Shown here in pieces: positions 11,555-24,381 of a stretch of DNA of 64,000 nucleotides. The position numbers and the translations under genes are program-made. Numbering within the stretch: position 1 is the stretch's first letter; every line of letters begins with the position of its first letter. Source of the DNA: Panaeolus papilionaceus (taxonomy: Eukaryota > Basidiomycota > Agaricomycetes > Agaricales); contig JADNRZ010000007.1 of NCBI GenBank assembly GCA_015501605.1, forward strand, positions 1,984,001 through 2,048,000, in the 5' to 3' direction. The notes beneath the pieces are model-generated. The model saw nothing but the letters and a program-made list of their open reading frames with translations, was not told where the DNA came from and made no database searches.

Positions 11555-13003
11555 TCACATAGTGTATGACGGCATCATGAAGGAAGAGAAGTCGATGTCG
11601 AGGGGGAGTTGCGCCGGGTCGGAGTAGCTTGGGTATAGGGTATTGCTATCCGCAATCATTGGCTGCATGCCAACGCCGCCGCTGCACATGCTCATGGTTT
11701 GAGCCATGTTGCAACCTTGGTCGAACACGGGGTATTGCGACGGGAAGTGGGCGAATGATTTGTCGAGAAGTTGATCGAAATTCTCGTATGCTGGCGACAT
11801 GCCGTAGACAGGGCTGGATGTCGCGCCAATGATGGGGCTCATCATGTAGTCGGGTGTCGCGGGCGACATGGGTGATGAGGGAGAGGAAGCCCAGTCGCTC
11901 ATCATTGTGCTATCGAGAGGGGTGTGGGGGAAGGAGGAGTCGAAGCAGTCAGTAGGGGACATTGCGAGGGGATCGCATTCGAAGGGGGACATGGGGGAGG
12001 CGACGTCCTGGAAGGTGAAATCGGCGAACTCCTGGGGAACAGATGAGCCATTTAACTCAGACAATGACGATGAGGAATTGCATACGAAAGGCGACTCCTG
12101 CTTGACTAGCTCGTAGACGGAAGCTGGCGGGGCCGGCATCACCTGGGGAGTTGGGCAGCGAGTAGGCTTCGCGCTCGATCCTCGAGGTTTCTTGGTCGCA
12201 GTTGGTGCTGGCTCTTGAAGGAAGACGTGTTCAGCCTTTGAGAGCTCAGTATCTTGAATGGGCGCAGACGATGATCGACGGAAGGCGCGGGCGGTGATGG
12301 GAGCTTCGAAGCGTGTCACGATCTCCGGTACATGGTGTTTGTCGAATTCCTGAATCGCCTGGTCCAGCGCCTGACCCTTCTTCCCTTCGACCAGCAACTG
12401 AGCTATCTTTGCACACCGTTTTATGTCTTTCGGTTCCACCTCGCGTACTTTTCGCTTCTCCGACGGCGCCCCCTTCGATTTCGTCTGTACCGGTCTGAAT
12501 GCGTACTTGGGGAACTTCCTCTTGTGCTCTTCCAAAGCCTCCTTTGCCTTCGTATGCCAGACCTTGCGCTCATCCTCAGAAAGCCCCTGCCATGTCAACC
12601 CAATGATCTTCGAGAGCGTAGAGTGGTTGGTTTCGACCTCGGTAGACACGTGCTGGCTCTTGATGAAGGACGATCGGAAGAGGATGAAGGCGTTAGGTGG
12701 TCGAGGGATATGATTGTCGGGCTTCTTCTTCGAGTGGGGCTGACGGCGAGGAGCAGGGATATCTTCGGGTGGTGGAAAGAGGATAAACTCGGTGGCCGGA
12801 GCGTCAACGAGAGGAGGAGGACCGTCGTAGTTGATCGAATCGAAATCTGAATCTTGTGTGGGCTCTACGTGTGTCGACCACACAAACTGATTGCCTGCAG
12901 GCGCTTGTATGTCAACGTGGGCTCAAATTGGTGGGTATGGGATGTGTGAATGCTCACTTGTAGAATCCGATCGCTTCAAAGCTTTAGTCCTGTCTGCTGG
13001 CAT
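11555..13003 (-). CDS. HMG-box transcription factor (MATA-type box)
   Basis: DNA-binding regulator with one HMG box of the MATA/SOX-like type. Exon 1 is 13003-12958 and exon 2 is 12894-11555, giving 461 residues. The intron has a GTGAGC donor and a CAG acceptor and keeps frame. The box starts at about residue 80 with RPPNAFILFRSSFI and includes the family features LSKIIGLTWQGLSEDE and a W-x-x-x-A-x-x-A-L-E-E-H helix, ending near residue 150 with KYAFRP. A Pro-rich acidic leader precedes it and a long Ser/Pro/Met-rich tail follows, which is typical of an activation region. HMG-box proteins in basidiomycetes include mating-response and fruiting regulators such as Prf1 and Pcc1, but I cannot assign orthology. 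No pheromone receptor or homeodomain gene is nearby, so this is not evidence for a mating-type locus. Confidence 0.85.
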
Positions 13004-16000
13004 TGCACTTTACTGACTGTGACTCAAACGTAGATGTAGAAGGTAGCGCGTCGAGGACGGTGGAAGGGATAACTCGATACACAAAATACGGGGGAGGGAA
13101 AAGAGGGACGGGGGAAAGGGAATTGTCGAGAATGTCGCTGCTCTTAACACGAGGTCCCTGCCATGGGCTCTATAAGGAAGCTGGCAGCAATACAACCGAA
13201 CATCCTAACCAATAGAGTCATGAGATCGGGCAGAGATCTCTTCGACACATCTTCCCGAATTGGTACTCCAGAATCCATCGGCCCGTCTTTGTAGTTTCGA
13301 TACTGCATGCTGTAGTTAAATCGCATTTTATTCGTAATATAATAACCATAATAAATCATCTAGTATCATTCGAAAATGGGCGTAAAGAAAGAGTATAAGA
13401 TTTCTTTTTAATGGTCGAAACATAAGCAAGAACTAGATAATCGCGATAACCCCAGTTGTCGTACCTGGACTTATTTGGCTCCGTTATTTGTACGCTCCTA
13501 GATAGACTTTACCACGGCATGTCGATAAATGAAATTTGCTGATTTCAGGTTCACGTTCATTGCCTGCCAGCTTATCCAGTTTATCCGTTATAATTGACTA
13601 TATAATTCATGGATGGAACTTAGGTGTCTCCTCTTTACTAGAAGTATTGACGAGCCTCGCTGAAGGGCACGAGGTTAAAGAAGGAGAGCCTGAACTCGAA
13701 CGATTTGGACCTTTCCCAGACTATGGCCAGTTCCCTCAGGTTCCCGGCCGAGATTATCTCACGAGGCCCGTTAGGACGCCTCGCGGCCGTAAAACGTACA
13801 CGATTCACATCAGCCCCGCCACCCCTGTTAGTACAGCTCCAATGACCAGCAATCCCTCGATAAGGAGTTCATGGGTTGATGATTTCACTTCGTATATATC
13901 TGATATGTTGAAGCTCAGTAAATACAAGCATTCAAAAGTTTCTTCTTGCCATGTGCTTTTGAACTTCGAAAAGCGTCGTCGTTCCCACCTTCTCCGGTGC
14001 CCAACTTGAAGGGCATAATTATCTCCATGCATGGGTCATCCCCATCTGGAAAACTAGGTTTCGCCGAGGCGAGTGATGATGACGTCCCTCCTTAGCGGAC
14101 TAAAACGCAGATGCGAGACAGCCATTCTCGTCACAAATACATATCACATTGTCTTTTGAGTACAAGGACGACTAGCTATGGTCATAAATCACCCTAACAA
14201 CAATAAGTATTGGCATTTCTTTCTTGAAATGTGACCTGTGTTGGGCACTGATGAGCGTTTCAAACATAGTGTGGACACTTATCTTGAGCCATCTCACTAT
14301 CAGTCGGCGGTGGTCCACGAACATCCACGTATCGTTGCTGACCAGATAACATAACACGGCCGGCCTCTGCCGCTCACCACTTCAGTCGGGTAGATTCCCA
14401 CAATGCCCCCACCTGCCAACCGTTGATCACGTCGGGGGATATGAGGAGACCTACCTACCCTGCACGCCAGAGGTCCAACGTTTCATGAAGAGGTGAGATA
14501 ATTTTCATCTTATACTTACCATGTGTTCTGCCTCGTTTCTTAAGAGGCGGCCTTGCACGAATTCTAGAGCCGCAAGCATTATTTTCCCCTACGAAAGTAT
14601 CACCTCGAGGCAAGGATGCGGGATCACCTGCCTTATCAAAGGCTGGTGATGCCATGATTCCCTGGGCATCGCATCAGTTCATCATCCACCGTAGCGCCGA
14701 GTCTCATCCCGCTACCACTAACCGCGCACCATTGTGGGACCGGTCAGGTAATCAATCGCTGATGCGATTAAGAGTGGACTCGCCACTTTATCAGTACTTT
14801 GCGCCTATACACACTAGAATTCGTGTCACAATCCAGTCTATTGGAAATATCAATGTACAATTCAAATGTAAGGGCCTGGTTGCTAGCGTTCCTGAAGCCA
14901 CCAGAATGCTTATTCAATTCTTGAAGGAGGTTTGCGGGCTTGGGATTCCTCTCATGCCCGGGCAACCCTTGCTCGGACGCATCAAAGTTAGACTTTTGGT
15001 ACGGGGGGCAAAAGTGGAGGCTCTGGTGTTTGGATTATAGATTACCATGATGCCTGTAAATCTCGCACATTGATGCTCTCAGGCAGCACCTATCAGCGCT
15101 CTGTCCCATCCCCCCGCCTTTGCAGGCTGATGTGGGAGTAAGAGAAATTTCGTGTGATATTCGGAGGTCCGGAAACGACTACGCGCTCTCTCTCACTTTG
15201 CGTGAACGGACTTAACGCGGCTACTTTGTGGTTCTGTTTCAAGGGAAAGTACGGGAGTGATAAAAATTCCTGGCATCTTTCAGAATATGATTGGGAATAT
15301 ACCCCAAATTTTGTAAACCAAATGCGAATATTATTCCCAAAGTAGGACGTCTATGAGGTCCACCCAAGTCTAACGTCACCCGCAGACCCCGGTCCCCGTT
15401 GAGTCCCCGGTCCAAATTTCGATGGTTAATGGAGATATGTGTGGTTTTCCAGAGTCAAAGGTTGGTCAACAAGATGCTATGTATGTTTGAAGTACAAGGC
15501 TTGCTCGACGACCACTGACATACCGGTCGGTCACCAATCGGATAGATTTAGGATCGATATTCACCAGCTTGCTACATATGGGAGGGACAATGGATGTGAC
15601 AGCTGATCTGGGCCATCTGGCAGGACACGAGGATATGAGGCTATATTTGGCTAACCAATGTGCGGACATATCTTCACAAGACTGTGATACTGTCCACAGC
15701 GGTGGATATTCTTACTCGGAGATGAAAATCACCTAGGTACATAGACAGAAATTAAGCCGCGAATTTGGATTCTAGCGTTTTCAGTATATGATAGCTACCT
15801 GTAGTACTCTAGAGTCAATAACCCGGAAGTGTGGATGCTTCATATTGTCAGCAACGTTCAATGGAATCATTTGAGCCATCCCCAATGTCTGCCATCTTCA
15901 GCTGGTGTTAACGTTCTGATCCCAGGCACTCCAAGGGTCGCATCGTTATCCACAGTGGGTGAAGTGACTCTTATCTTGGGAGCTCAAGAAACGCTGGATC

Positions 16001-18380
16001 GTTTCGCGCATTCGCGGATAATCAACTAAATTAACCCGTAAATGAGCGATAAGTGGCTGTGTTGACATTGATGGCTCGAATGATGGGGGCTAGATGTGGG
16101 CGCCACTTCACAGGATGCCATCAGTTTTCTAGGGAAGAGACGGAACGAGGCTACGATACACCACAAGCCCTGAGAGTGTGAGCCTCGTGTAACGTTGGCG
16201 GAGGACTTTTCTTGCCTTGCGTCCCGTTGGCTGGGTTCCGATGTGACATAAATTCTGATGAACATGTTGTTTGTGTATTCCGGGAGTCTGGAGCGCCGGT
16301 ATCTACTTAGTCAGCTTCCGATGTAAATACCCACTATCGAGTGAGCGAATAGATGTTCGGAGAATTATATTCTGGTGCAATTTAAGACAATTTAAATATC
16401 GTTATGTGCTTCTATGGGTCGTAATGCTGCTGATACGTATTCCAGCAACAGAATGAATTTAATGCACTTTTAATTTCTGCCTTCCATTGTGGTTCTAGTC
16501 GATAGGCCTGGTATTCTCTGTGGGCGTAACTGAGCCTACTTTTATTGGGAGTCATTGTTTTTAATTATCTCTGGCTCGAGGATAAAAGCCTCATTCGAAA
16601 TCCATCAGATTATTCCGTTGTAGTATGGGAGTGCCTGACAATCACTTGTTCTCACCCACACTGCTATTCGCCATAGCAGGAAAGTCCAATGCATTCTACA
16701 TCGAGTCATATTATCGAAGCCAGGGTCAAAGTACAAGTGCTATTATCTGGGGGATTTTCGACGATCCTTCGTCGTAGCTTGTATTTCATGGTTCAGGAGC
16801 CCATAGAAAAATACGCAATCACTTAATAAGAACAAGAGTTTTGTAAAGGCGTTTTCTACCTTCTTCAGGTTCTGATATGCGCACAATACGCGAGCAAGAC
16901 CCTGAGGTTAAATCTTACGTCGAGGATTCGGATAAGATACATCCTCGTGTTTCGCTTGTCTGGTCTCTTTAGCTTCCGCCCGCGCGGATACGCAGCGTGC
17001 TCGAGCAAATTGAACGACCGTTGGAACATTGGCCATATGAAGCTCTTTTCCAGACAATGGAGGAAGGCTATGAAAATCGAAAAGTCTAACCCTATTTCTT
17101 GAATGAAGCCTTCGTATGCCAGCCGGCCCCCTTAAGGCTTCGCGATGAGTCCCTTTTGGAAAATTGAAAGAGATTAGTGTGCAAGTGCGATACTATAAGT
17201 CATTGTATCGTCCGACCGATACAAGCGTTTACGATAAATAGATGAACAAGGGCAACGGATCGATAACACCATCTTCGAATCAGTTCACGTTCTGATCCCT
17301 CCACCTCTCTCTGGTCTTGGATAGTCTCGGGACCCTACTCCCTGAGCGACCTTGTTTTGGATTCAGTACTTAGAAAACCCTCAAAGTAATCGCCATCAAC
17401 GAAATCACAAGCTATCATATCATGGCCCTTATCGTGTACAATGGACCTCCACAGTTTCCAAGGGAGAAGAAGACAGACACGGGACTCGGAAGAGAATCGA
17501 AGTTCCGAGCTCTCAGATTTTGAAAGCCATATGATCGCGCATCACCTGGTGTTGTGAGTCTGTGGACGCCTGTCAGATTAGAGCGCTGGCTTGCTAATTT
17601 GGACTGCTCTGAATGTGGTGCTCTAGGCAATTCAATCGTTTCAATCGACATGTGCGGTGGTCCGTGTTGACTATAAACGTACGTCATGGCAGTCATGCTG
17701 GTTATCTCTGTAAGGATGTGTTCCATAAAAATGTCTAAATTCACTCAGTTTCAAAGTACAATGACCTTACGGCACTCGTTTCGCGCATAGCCGCTGGTGG
17801 ATTGTAGGCAAAGTTCAAACAACAGACCAATGATCAATTAACCTTCTTTCCATGGCGACAGTACCCACATATCAAGTACAGGAAAAGGCACTTCACACAA
17901 AGTACCGCCTGCCATGACTCAGAGTCATTGACTGGGCTGCTCACATGTAAATCATGATCATGTATCGCCCGCCACGCGCACAACCACACCGAACTATGGT
18001 GCGTTAGACCTGTGACTGCGCCGGAGAATGGAGAGAGACAGCGGGTGTCGTCTGAGCGGGTCGCAAAACCTCGGACAAATTGTCGGGATATTCAACAGCA
18101 ACAGAACAACCCTTTTCAATACTGCTTGAACCATGGAATATAATGACACTCCAAAGTGTGACTAATGTCTGTGTGCGCCATCTTCTGATGCTATGATTCA
18201 CAAAATCAAAGTTACTATGGCAGGTGTTTGCAGAAAGCGACGAGAATACGAAAGGGCTCACAATAGATAAAGTAACGAATCAGATGTACATACATAAGAC
18301 TTATTATGATTACGTCTCCTTCCATTCATCCATTCATCATGTCCATCAAAGGCCGTGATCACACCCTTCGTGACCCATGT
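13004..18380. other. Gene-poor stretch, nothing convincing
   Basis: About 5.4 kb without a recognisable gene. Longer frames at 13536-14009, 14654-15040 and 17415-17744 have no known domain, no matching splice partners and no strong codon pattern. The segment could be decayed sequence or hold long non-coding transcripts; the sequence alone does not show which. Confidence 0.5.
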
Positions 18381-20338
18381 TTAGAGTGGGATGTTGACTT
18401 TGATCGGTGCGGAGAAGAACTCCTCGGACTGAGCCGTGAACGGTGGGTACCGAAGACCATTGAATTGCTCCTCCCTAGATAAATTGCATCAGAAACGATA
18501 ACGAAGTATGACCGGGCTAGGTAATCAAACGTACTGATATGGGACGTCCATGACTGGTCGCAGGTAGCTGAAGTCCTCAAACCCATAACGAGAGACTTGA
18601 CGACCATCTGGAGAGTAAATGTCAGTGGTGCTTAGGCCAGGCGACAAGGTATGGAAAACTCACATCCTGATTCCCCGACACCGCCAAATGGAGCGTCGTT
18701 CACTGTGTAAGATAAATTTATATTGAGAAAAGAAAATTGTGATCATGAAGTTTGGCGAACTCACGCGACAGTTGAGCGACGGTATCATTGAAGATAACAC
18801 TTCCGCTCATCGTTGAGCTCGTGACTATATTAAATTTACTCCGGTTAGATGGATTAAGATAAACAGGTGCATCACGACGTACTCTTAGCCTTGTTTTCTG
18901 GGCTACTGGTGAAAGCATAGAGAGCCAATGGGTGATCTCTGCATTCACACATTAATACACCGGAACACTGCAGTAAAACGAAAAATCATACCGGGAATTG
19001 ATAAAGGCGATGGCTTCATCCACATTCTGGACGCTAACGATGGGAAGGATAGGACCAAAGAGCTCCCTACAATTGAGCTATTTTTAGACCCCTCATTTCA
19101 CTGAAGCGACAAGGAGGGAAAACATACTCGGAAAGCAACGAGTCGCCGTCTTTCACATCGACAACAACGGTGACTTCGAATCCACGCTTTCCCTCTTCGG
19201 TGTCCCAATTGCCACCTGCAACAATTTTGCCCTTCGTGGCGGAAAGTAATGACTTTAATCTTGCGAAATGGGCGTCTGAAACGATGCGGCTGATAGATTT
19301 AGAGGCTAAAACGCCTTCAGGATATAACTCTTCCAGATTCTGCTTCAAGGCTTCGACGAGGGGTTGGACAACGGATGCTTCAGCGAGAACATAGTCCGGG
19401 GCGACGCAAATTTGACCCGCGTTGCTGGTTTTGCCGAAGAGAATTCGTCGGGCGGTAACGTTGATATCTGCGGTGGAGTCGACAATCACTGGGGATTTCC
19501 CGCCGAGTTCAAGAGTTACGGGGGTGAGGTGTTTGGCTGCTGCTGCTGCAATGACGCGGGCGACTTTGCCATTTCCAGTGTAAAAAATGTGGTCCCCTGG
19601 AGAAAAAGATTAGACAGCTGAACGGGAAATGCGAGTCCACAGACATCACTCACACTTTAGTTCAAGCACCCTGGTGATCTCCGGTACAGCTCCAAGGATG
19701 ACACGGAAAGCTGAAGGGTCGAGGTATTTTGTGAGGTTGGCACCAAGGAACGCGCCAAAGTGGGCAGAGACTTCAGAGACTTTGATGACAGCACAACAGC
19801 CCGCAGCAATAGCACCATACAAAGGTTGCAAACTCAAGATCATGGGGTAGTTCCAGGGTCTAACAGGTGTGCAATCATGAGTATTTCAAACCAGAATAGG
19901 AAAAACCAAACCACATACGAGATAATCAGTGCGACTCCCTTTGGATGTCTCTCAGTTCTGGGTTTCCAAGCCGCCTGCCAATCTTGAACTGGTGCTGATT
20001 CAGGCTTTGCCCACTCATCCAGGTTATTCGCAACGTGAAGACTACGCTCGACAATGGGTGCTACTTCAGCCATGAGTACCTCTTGCTTTGGCTTTCCAAG
20101 ATCCAGGCGAAGGCATTCTGCAACTGCGTCGGCATTGTCTTGAGCGAAGCGGGCGAGTTGGCGAAGTTGATGTTTACGCCATTCCAAGGGCCTAGTTTTG
20201 CCGCTTTTGAAGGTTGTACGGAGCTCTTCGAGGATCTGGGTGACGACAAATTGGCGGGTCAGTCAAAAGCGTTACATACACCACTTTTTAAAAAGCATGC
20301 ACCTTAGGGATCTCAGAAATGGGCGTGTAGTTCGTCAT
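18381..20338 (-). CDS. Aldehyde dehydrogenase, ALDH3-type
   Basis: NAD(P)-dependent oxidation of aldehydes to acids. Ten exons: 20338-20303, 20235-19919, 19859-19654, 19596-19128, 19066-18992, 18938-18883, 18824-18765, 18702-18664, 18607-18535 and 18474-18381; 1425 nt, 474 residues, the usual length for class 3 enzymes. Family landmarks are all present: ISPWNYP at the cofactor site, FYTGNG, the general base in [10 protein letters not shown] (about Glu216), the catalytic Cys in [11 protein letters not shown] (about Cys250), [18 protein letters not shown] and [12 protein letters not shown]. The start is supported by a 12-codon first exon with clean donor. No membrane tail like that of animal fatty aldehyde dehydrogenase is seen, so a soluble enzyme is likely. 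Physiological substrate is unknown. It lies head-to-tail with the class II aldolase gene, 1.2 kb apart. Confidence 0.92.
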
Positions 20339-21553
20339 TGAGTGTTATTGGGAATGCGGAGAAACATCTTATGGGCCCAAGATATATATATATATGGATT
20401 GCTGTGTGAGCATGGTGAGAGATAATATGTACAGTAATCCCGATTCCTCAACGAAATTTACCGAGGCTATCTATAGTAACATTGGTCATGTGCGGCTGGT
20501 TGGTATGTCAGAAAAACATTATCTACGCGACGGATCTTTTGATGTCATCAAACGCGTATCAAGCCTTCCTAATCTGCATCGTTGTTCCCAGTTCCTCAAT
20601 TCTAGGATGTTCTGGGGTTCGAACCCTCATTTCTTAGGTTGAAGGGGAAGTCATGGGGAGGGAGTAAAAATCATAAGAAAGAAAAGAAAAGTTCTTCAAT
20701 AAACGCTAACCACGTCATCTAATTATAGAGTTATGATGTTTACGCTCACTCGACGCGTGCCTTGCGCCGCGTGGCGAGTGCTAGAATACAACTTTGGCTA
20801 TTTTTTGAGTAGTTGACCGAGCTTATTAATAAAATTAGTGAAGTTTCTCCGTTTTAAATGCGCAGCAAAGGCGCTTAACATGTATCTGTCCAGGCTGTGT
20901 TAGCTGCTACTAGGACAAACGCTGACACACCTCCAGCGTTGATACATGATGCTCCGTACAGTAGGTCACAACCCAAGACGTGAATTGTTCTTAGAATACA
21001 TATACCAGAATTACGAGAGGATTCAAAAACCAGTTCCAATACCTTGGAGCTGCCCTGGAAGTATAAGCATCTACACAAGTGCTTGGTCACTTGCAGAACA
21101 ACATCCAGGGCTTCTGTCCATCTATCAGAAACCACGGCTGCTTTTAATTTCCACATTTATTTACCCGCATCGTAAAACAAGGCGCAGCTCAATTATGGTG
21201 GGGTTGTGACGGTAGCTATGAGCCACCTTCATCGTTGCCTTTCAGCTGTCCCGACACTTAAAGCACCGATGACATTCGAATGACAGATTCTGCGAATCTG
21301 TGATGGCAAATGTCTGAACCGTTACAAGAAGAGAAGAAATGCATCTAGGGTCTGTAGGGTTGACAATGATCAAGATAAATATTACAAGTGACGCTCGCCT
21401 ATGTATCTAAATTGCACCCAAGAGTATTCAGTATTGATAACTACCCTTTAAATTTCTTGATGAGAGAGCTGAGAGAGCCACTTGAATACACGAAAATCGG
21501 AGTGCAATATGTCACAAATGTGCTCCCTTATGGCATCGCGGGGCCCTTAGTTA
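20339..21553. other. Intergenic between ALDH and aldolase
   Basis: About 1.2 kb. It holds a short TA dinucleotide run near 20385 just upstream of the ALDH start, which may serve as a TATA region. No gene is recognised. The open frame at 20946-21209 has no domain. Confidence 0.5.
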
Positions 21554-22965
21554 CTAGTTACTGCTACTGAGATCGTTCTTGTACAAGCCCGCATTCCCAA
21601 CCTGGGCAACCCACAAAGACCAAGCTCGATCGAGTCTGTGATAATCATATAAAATTAGTATTCGACGTTACAGTAAATGATGAGCAAACTCACAGAGATT
21701 CTGATTCGTTTGTAGTTTCAGCATCCATTGCCTCACGAACGGAAAGGCCCAGTGGTTCTTGCCCCATAGGTGCCAACCTTCCTAGCAATACTGCTTGTGC
21801 TTGAACGACGGCAGATTGCTTCGTATAGAAAGATCGAAAGACGACGTCTCGAATGGATGTACCCTTCACCGCCATTCCATGACCTGTAATTCGTGTCATA
21901 TAGATGTCAAATGTTAGTTGAACAATAAGAAAGAACACGGAGCGTGAAGAAGAGTATCGAGAAGACCATTATTACCTTTCATAAGTACTATTTGACTTCC
22001 TGTTTCGAATGTATTCGCGAGCGCGTCACCCAACACCTCGTTTCGAATAAGGAGGTCATGGGGCTGGTTATCAGGCAAAACGGTCTTTGATAGTCTGTCC
22101 ACGTCGAAGATAGGAGAGCCGTTCTGCAGAGCTCCTACAGAACCGGCCTATTTATGACGCATGTAGATAACCATCAGGCGCCTGTAGCATTTCGAAGGCA
22201 TTTCAACAATAAGCAAAGAACGCACCGTGCCCATCTGCGCCTTTAGTCCCACGCCTGCTGCTCCGAAGGGAAGAACCTCGGTCGTGTGAGCATGTACCAC
22301 GCTCGTCACATTTGGGAAGGCAGCGTAAATCTATTCGTCAATGGATTCTCAGTGAGCGGGATGGGATGATTCGGTGGGTTAAGAGCGCGGAGACCATGGG
22401 GGATAGCGAGGGAAGACGGCCGCACCTGGGAATGAATGAAGCGTTCTAGGAAGCTCGATGGGATGGAGGATCCGGTTACGGAAGGATTGAAGGTAAGATG
22501 GAGCGCGGTGGCGTTGTTTATATCGTACCTGTGGGATATTGGTCGAATTATAAACCGCTTAGATGAGATTGTGGATGCTATAGACGACGATACTCACGTT
22601 ACGAGTGAATCGGAAGTGGTCAACGCCGGGGCGATGGCGAACGACCTGCGTAATGTGTCAATGTATCATAAAATGTTTAAGAAACATACTAACATGATAA
22701 ATTGGCTCGAGTTATCTGGGTTTCGTACTGACAAATGACCGAAGGCATCGACGACATCAAGGAAGTGTAGAATATCTGGTCAAGAAAACATTAAGCGGAT
22801 CTGCGTCCTGTACCAACGCTCTGGTGAATTGAGCTCACGGTTGCCGTCAAGCAGGTCGACTGCAGCGGACGTCACTGCAGCACTTGCCGAGCTTGTATTT
22901 GTCTGTGCAAGCCCTCCAAGCGCAGATAAAAAAATCGTAGATGATGCTAGAGCTGTTGTTTTCAT
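21554..22965 (-). CDS. Class II aldolase/adducin-fold protein with signal peptide
   Basis: Zinc-dependent aldolase-fold protein. Eight exons: 22965-22839, 22775-22694, 22645-22598, 22528-22426, 22330-22226, 22147-21976, 21883-21694 and 21635-21554; 909 nt, 302 residues. After a leader come NHILHFLDVVDAFGHLSVR, typical of the family start, then the likely catalytic Glu in FLERFIHSQ (about Glu114), the metal-binding VVHAHTT (about His133 and His135) and a third His in KGHGMAV (about His214). The putative active-site set is therefore complete. The N-terminus has a hydrophobic run with small residues (TALASSTIFLSALGGLAQ) that looks like a secretion signal, followed by an N-T-S site. Most family members are cytosolic sugar or epimerase enzymes, so secretion is unusual. 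Substrate cannot be told from sequence. Confidence 0.88.
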
Positions 22966-23036
22966 AATGATTCGAAACATATACCGTCGAATGAAGTTCA
23001 GTTGGGGTGTCAATGCAACGACTCGAAATATTCCCT

Positions 23037-23046
23037 GCTTATATTC
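23037..23046 (-). promoter_or_regulatory. TATA-like element upstream of aldolase gene
   Basis: On the minus strand the sequence GAATATAAGC lies about 72-81 bases upstream of the start codon at 22965, a plausible place for a TATA element. Confidence 0.3.
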
Positions 23047-24381
23047 AGAAGAAAACACAGTCAGGAGCACTAAACTCTTCTCTTTCATGAGAAGCCTTTA
23101 CGACTGCGCTGACGTGCCTACCCTCCTCAGTCTATTTATGTTCAAGAAAACACTCAAAAACGGCCTTGAAATAACACTCATGACCAGTCTTGCAGCTATT
23201 CCTGTGTCGAACAGTTATTTTAAGCAATAATAACCATGAATATTTTCATACTTAGTGGGCGTCCCTGGATGACGACAAGGCTTCCAAAGTGCCTTCGTTA
23301 TCAAGGTCGAAGAATCTGAAGGACGATGTTCCCTTGCTGAACATCTGAGAGCCAGAACGGCACCGCTCGGGAATAGCCGATTGATGTCGGCAGCTGCCGT
23401 TCTACAATCACGAACGTGCCATCCTCAGTCCTATTCTCCTCCTCCTCCACCATCTGCTCAATGTTGGTCACTGTCAGGCGATTCTATAATCAAGCCCTAG
23501 AACTTAACAGTTTCGCTTCTGTGTTGCTTCCAATAATGATGCGATTTTCAGACTGGCTCCACAACAAAAAAAGACTTGGCTTTATCACCCCTCTGGAGAA
23601 GAGAAATCGGTTATGGTTTGTTCGCCTGCAAGCTGCACTTGAATCCTGGGTCAATCCTCACTTTAAGACCATAAAATACATACAGGGGCTCTCATACCTC
23701 CAACTGAGTACCAAGCATTATGGAAAGAAACTAAAGCGCCATGCTATCCAACCTCACGTTTCGTGTTATGCTCTGAACCAGTATTGGCTTACTTTCTCAT
23801 GTATATCTGGTTCCCACTGGTTCTGTAAAACCTTCTCGACTCATAGTCCCCTGCTGGTATCTTTTTGTGGAGGATAAATCATGAATTGTACCTCTAATCT
23901 TCCTTGTTCTTGACCACATCATCAGGAAAGGGACGAAGGCGTTCATCCATACCGGAGACCATAATCACCGACTGTTGAAATGTCATGTTTCATTTATTCA
24001 CTTGGTCAGCACTATTTCACCGAATCAAACGCTCTAAACATTGGAGATCCCGCACAGCTGTCTGAGATATCCGAGCATCACGTCTCACCGTTGCTCATGC
24101 AAGGATTGACCTCGGGGGTCTGTCTCATCCACGTACTTCCATGTCACTAACATCCTGACAACCTTTCAACATACAGGTTATACAACGGCGGTGACAGTTT
24201 ATGAATTGTGACCTGTCGCGTCCAACTGCTTCGCGAGGAAACATAACCTCCGTGGGTTCGCATGCCATATGCCATATGGGACCACGCACGTTCCTCATTC
24301 CCATCATAATGTTGCATTTGCCTATAAACCCAGTTCTCGAATACTTTAAGATTTTGTACTCGGGATAGTCTTTCATTGAAG
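23047..24381. other. Intergenic between divergent aldolase and phytase-like genes
   Basis: About 1.3 kb shared upstream region of two divergently transcribed genes. An open frame at 23416-23877 has no recognisable domain. The words CATATG and CCATATG cluster near 24265-24280, roughly 100 bases before the phytase-like start. Confidence 0.45.

Noticed and set aside
11555..13003. Idea that this is a mating-type locus
   Set aside because: Agaricomycete mating loci are defined by homeodomain pairs and pheromone receptor genes; none is present in the window.
20600..20640. tRNA T-arm-like sequence GGGGTTCGAACCC
   Set aside because: Only the T-arm resemblance exists; no acceptor stem, D-arm or anticodon arm can be fitted on either strand.
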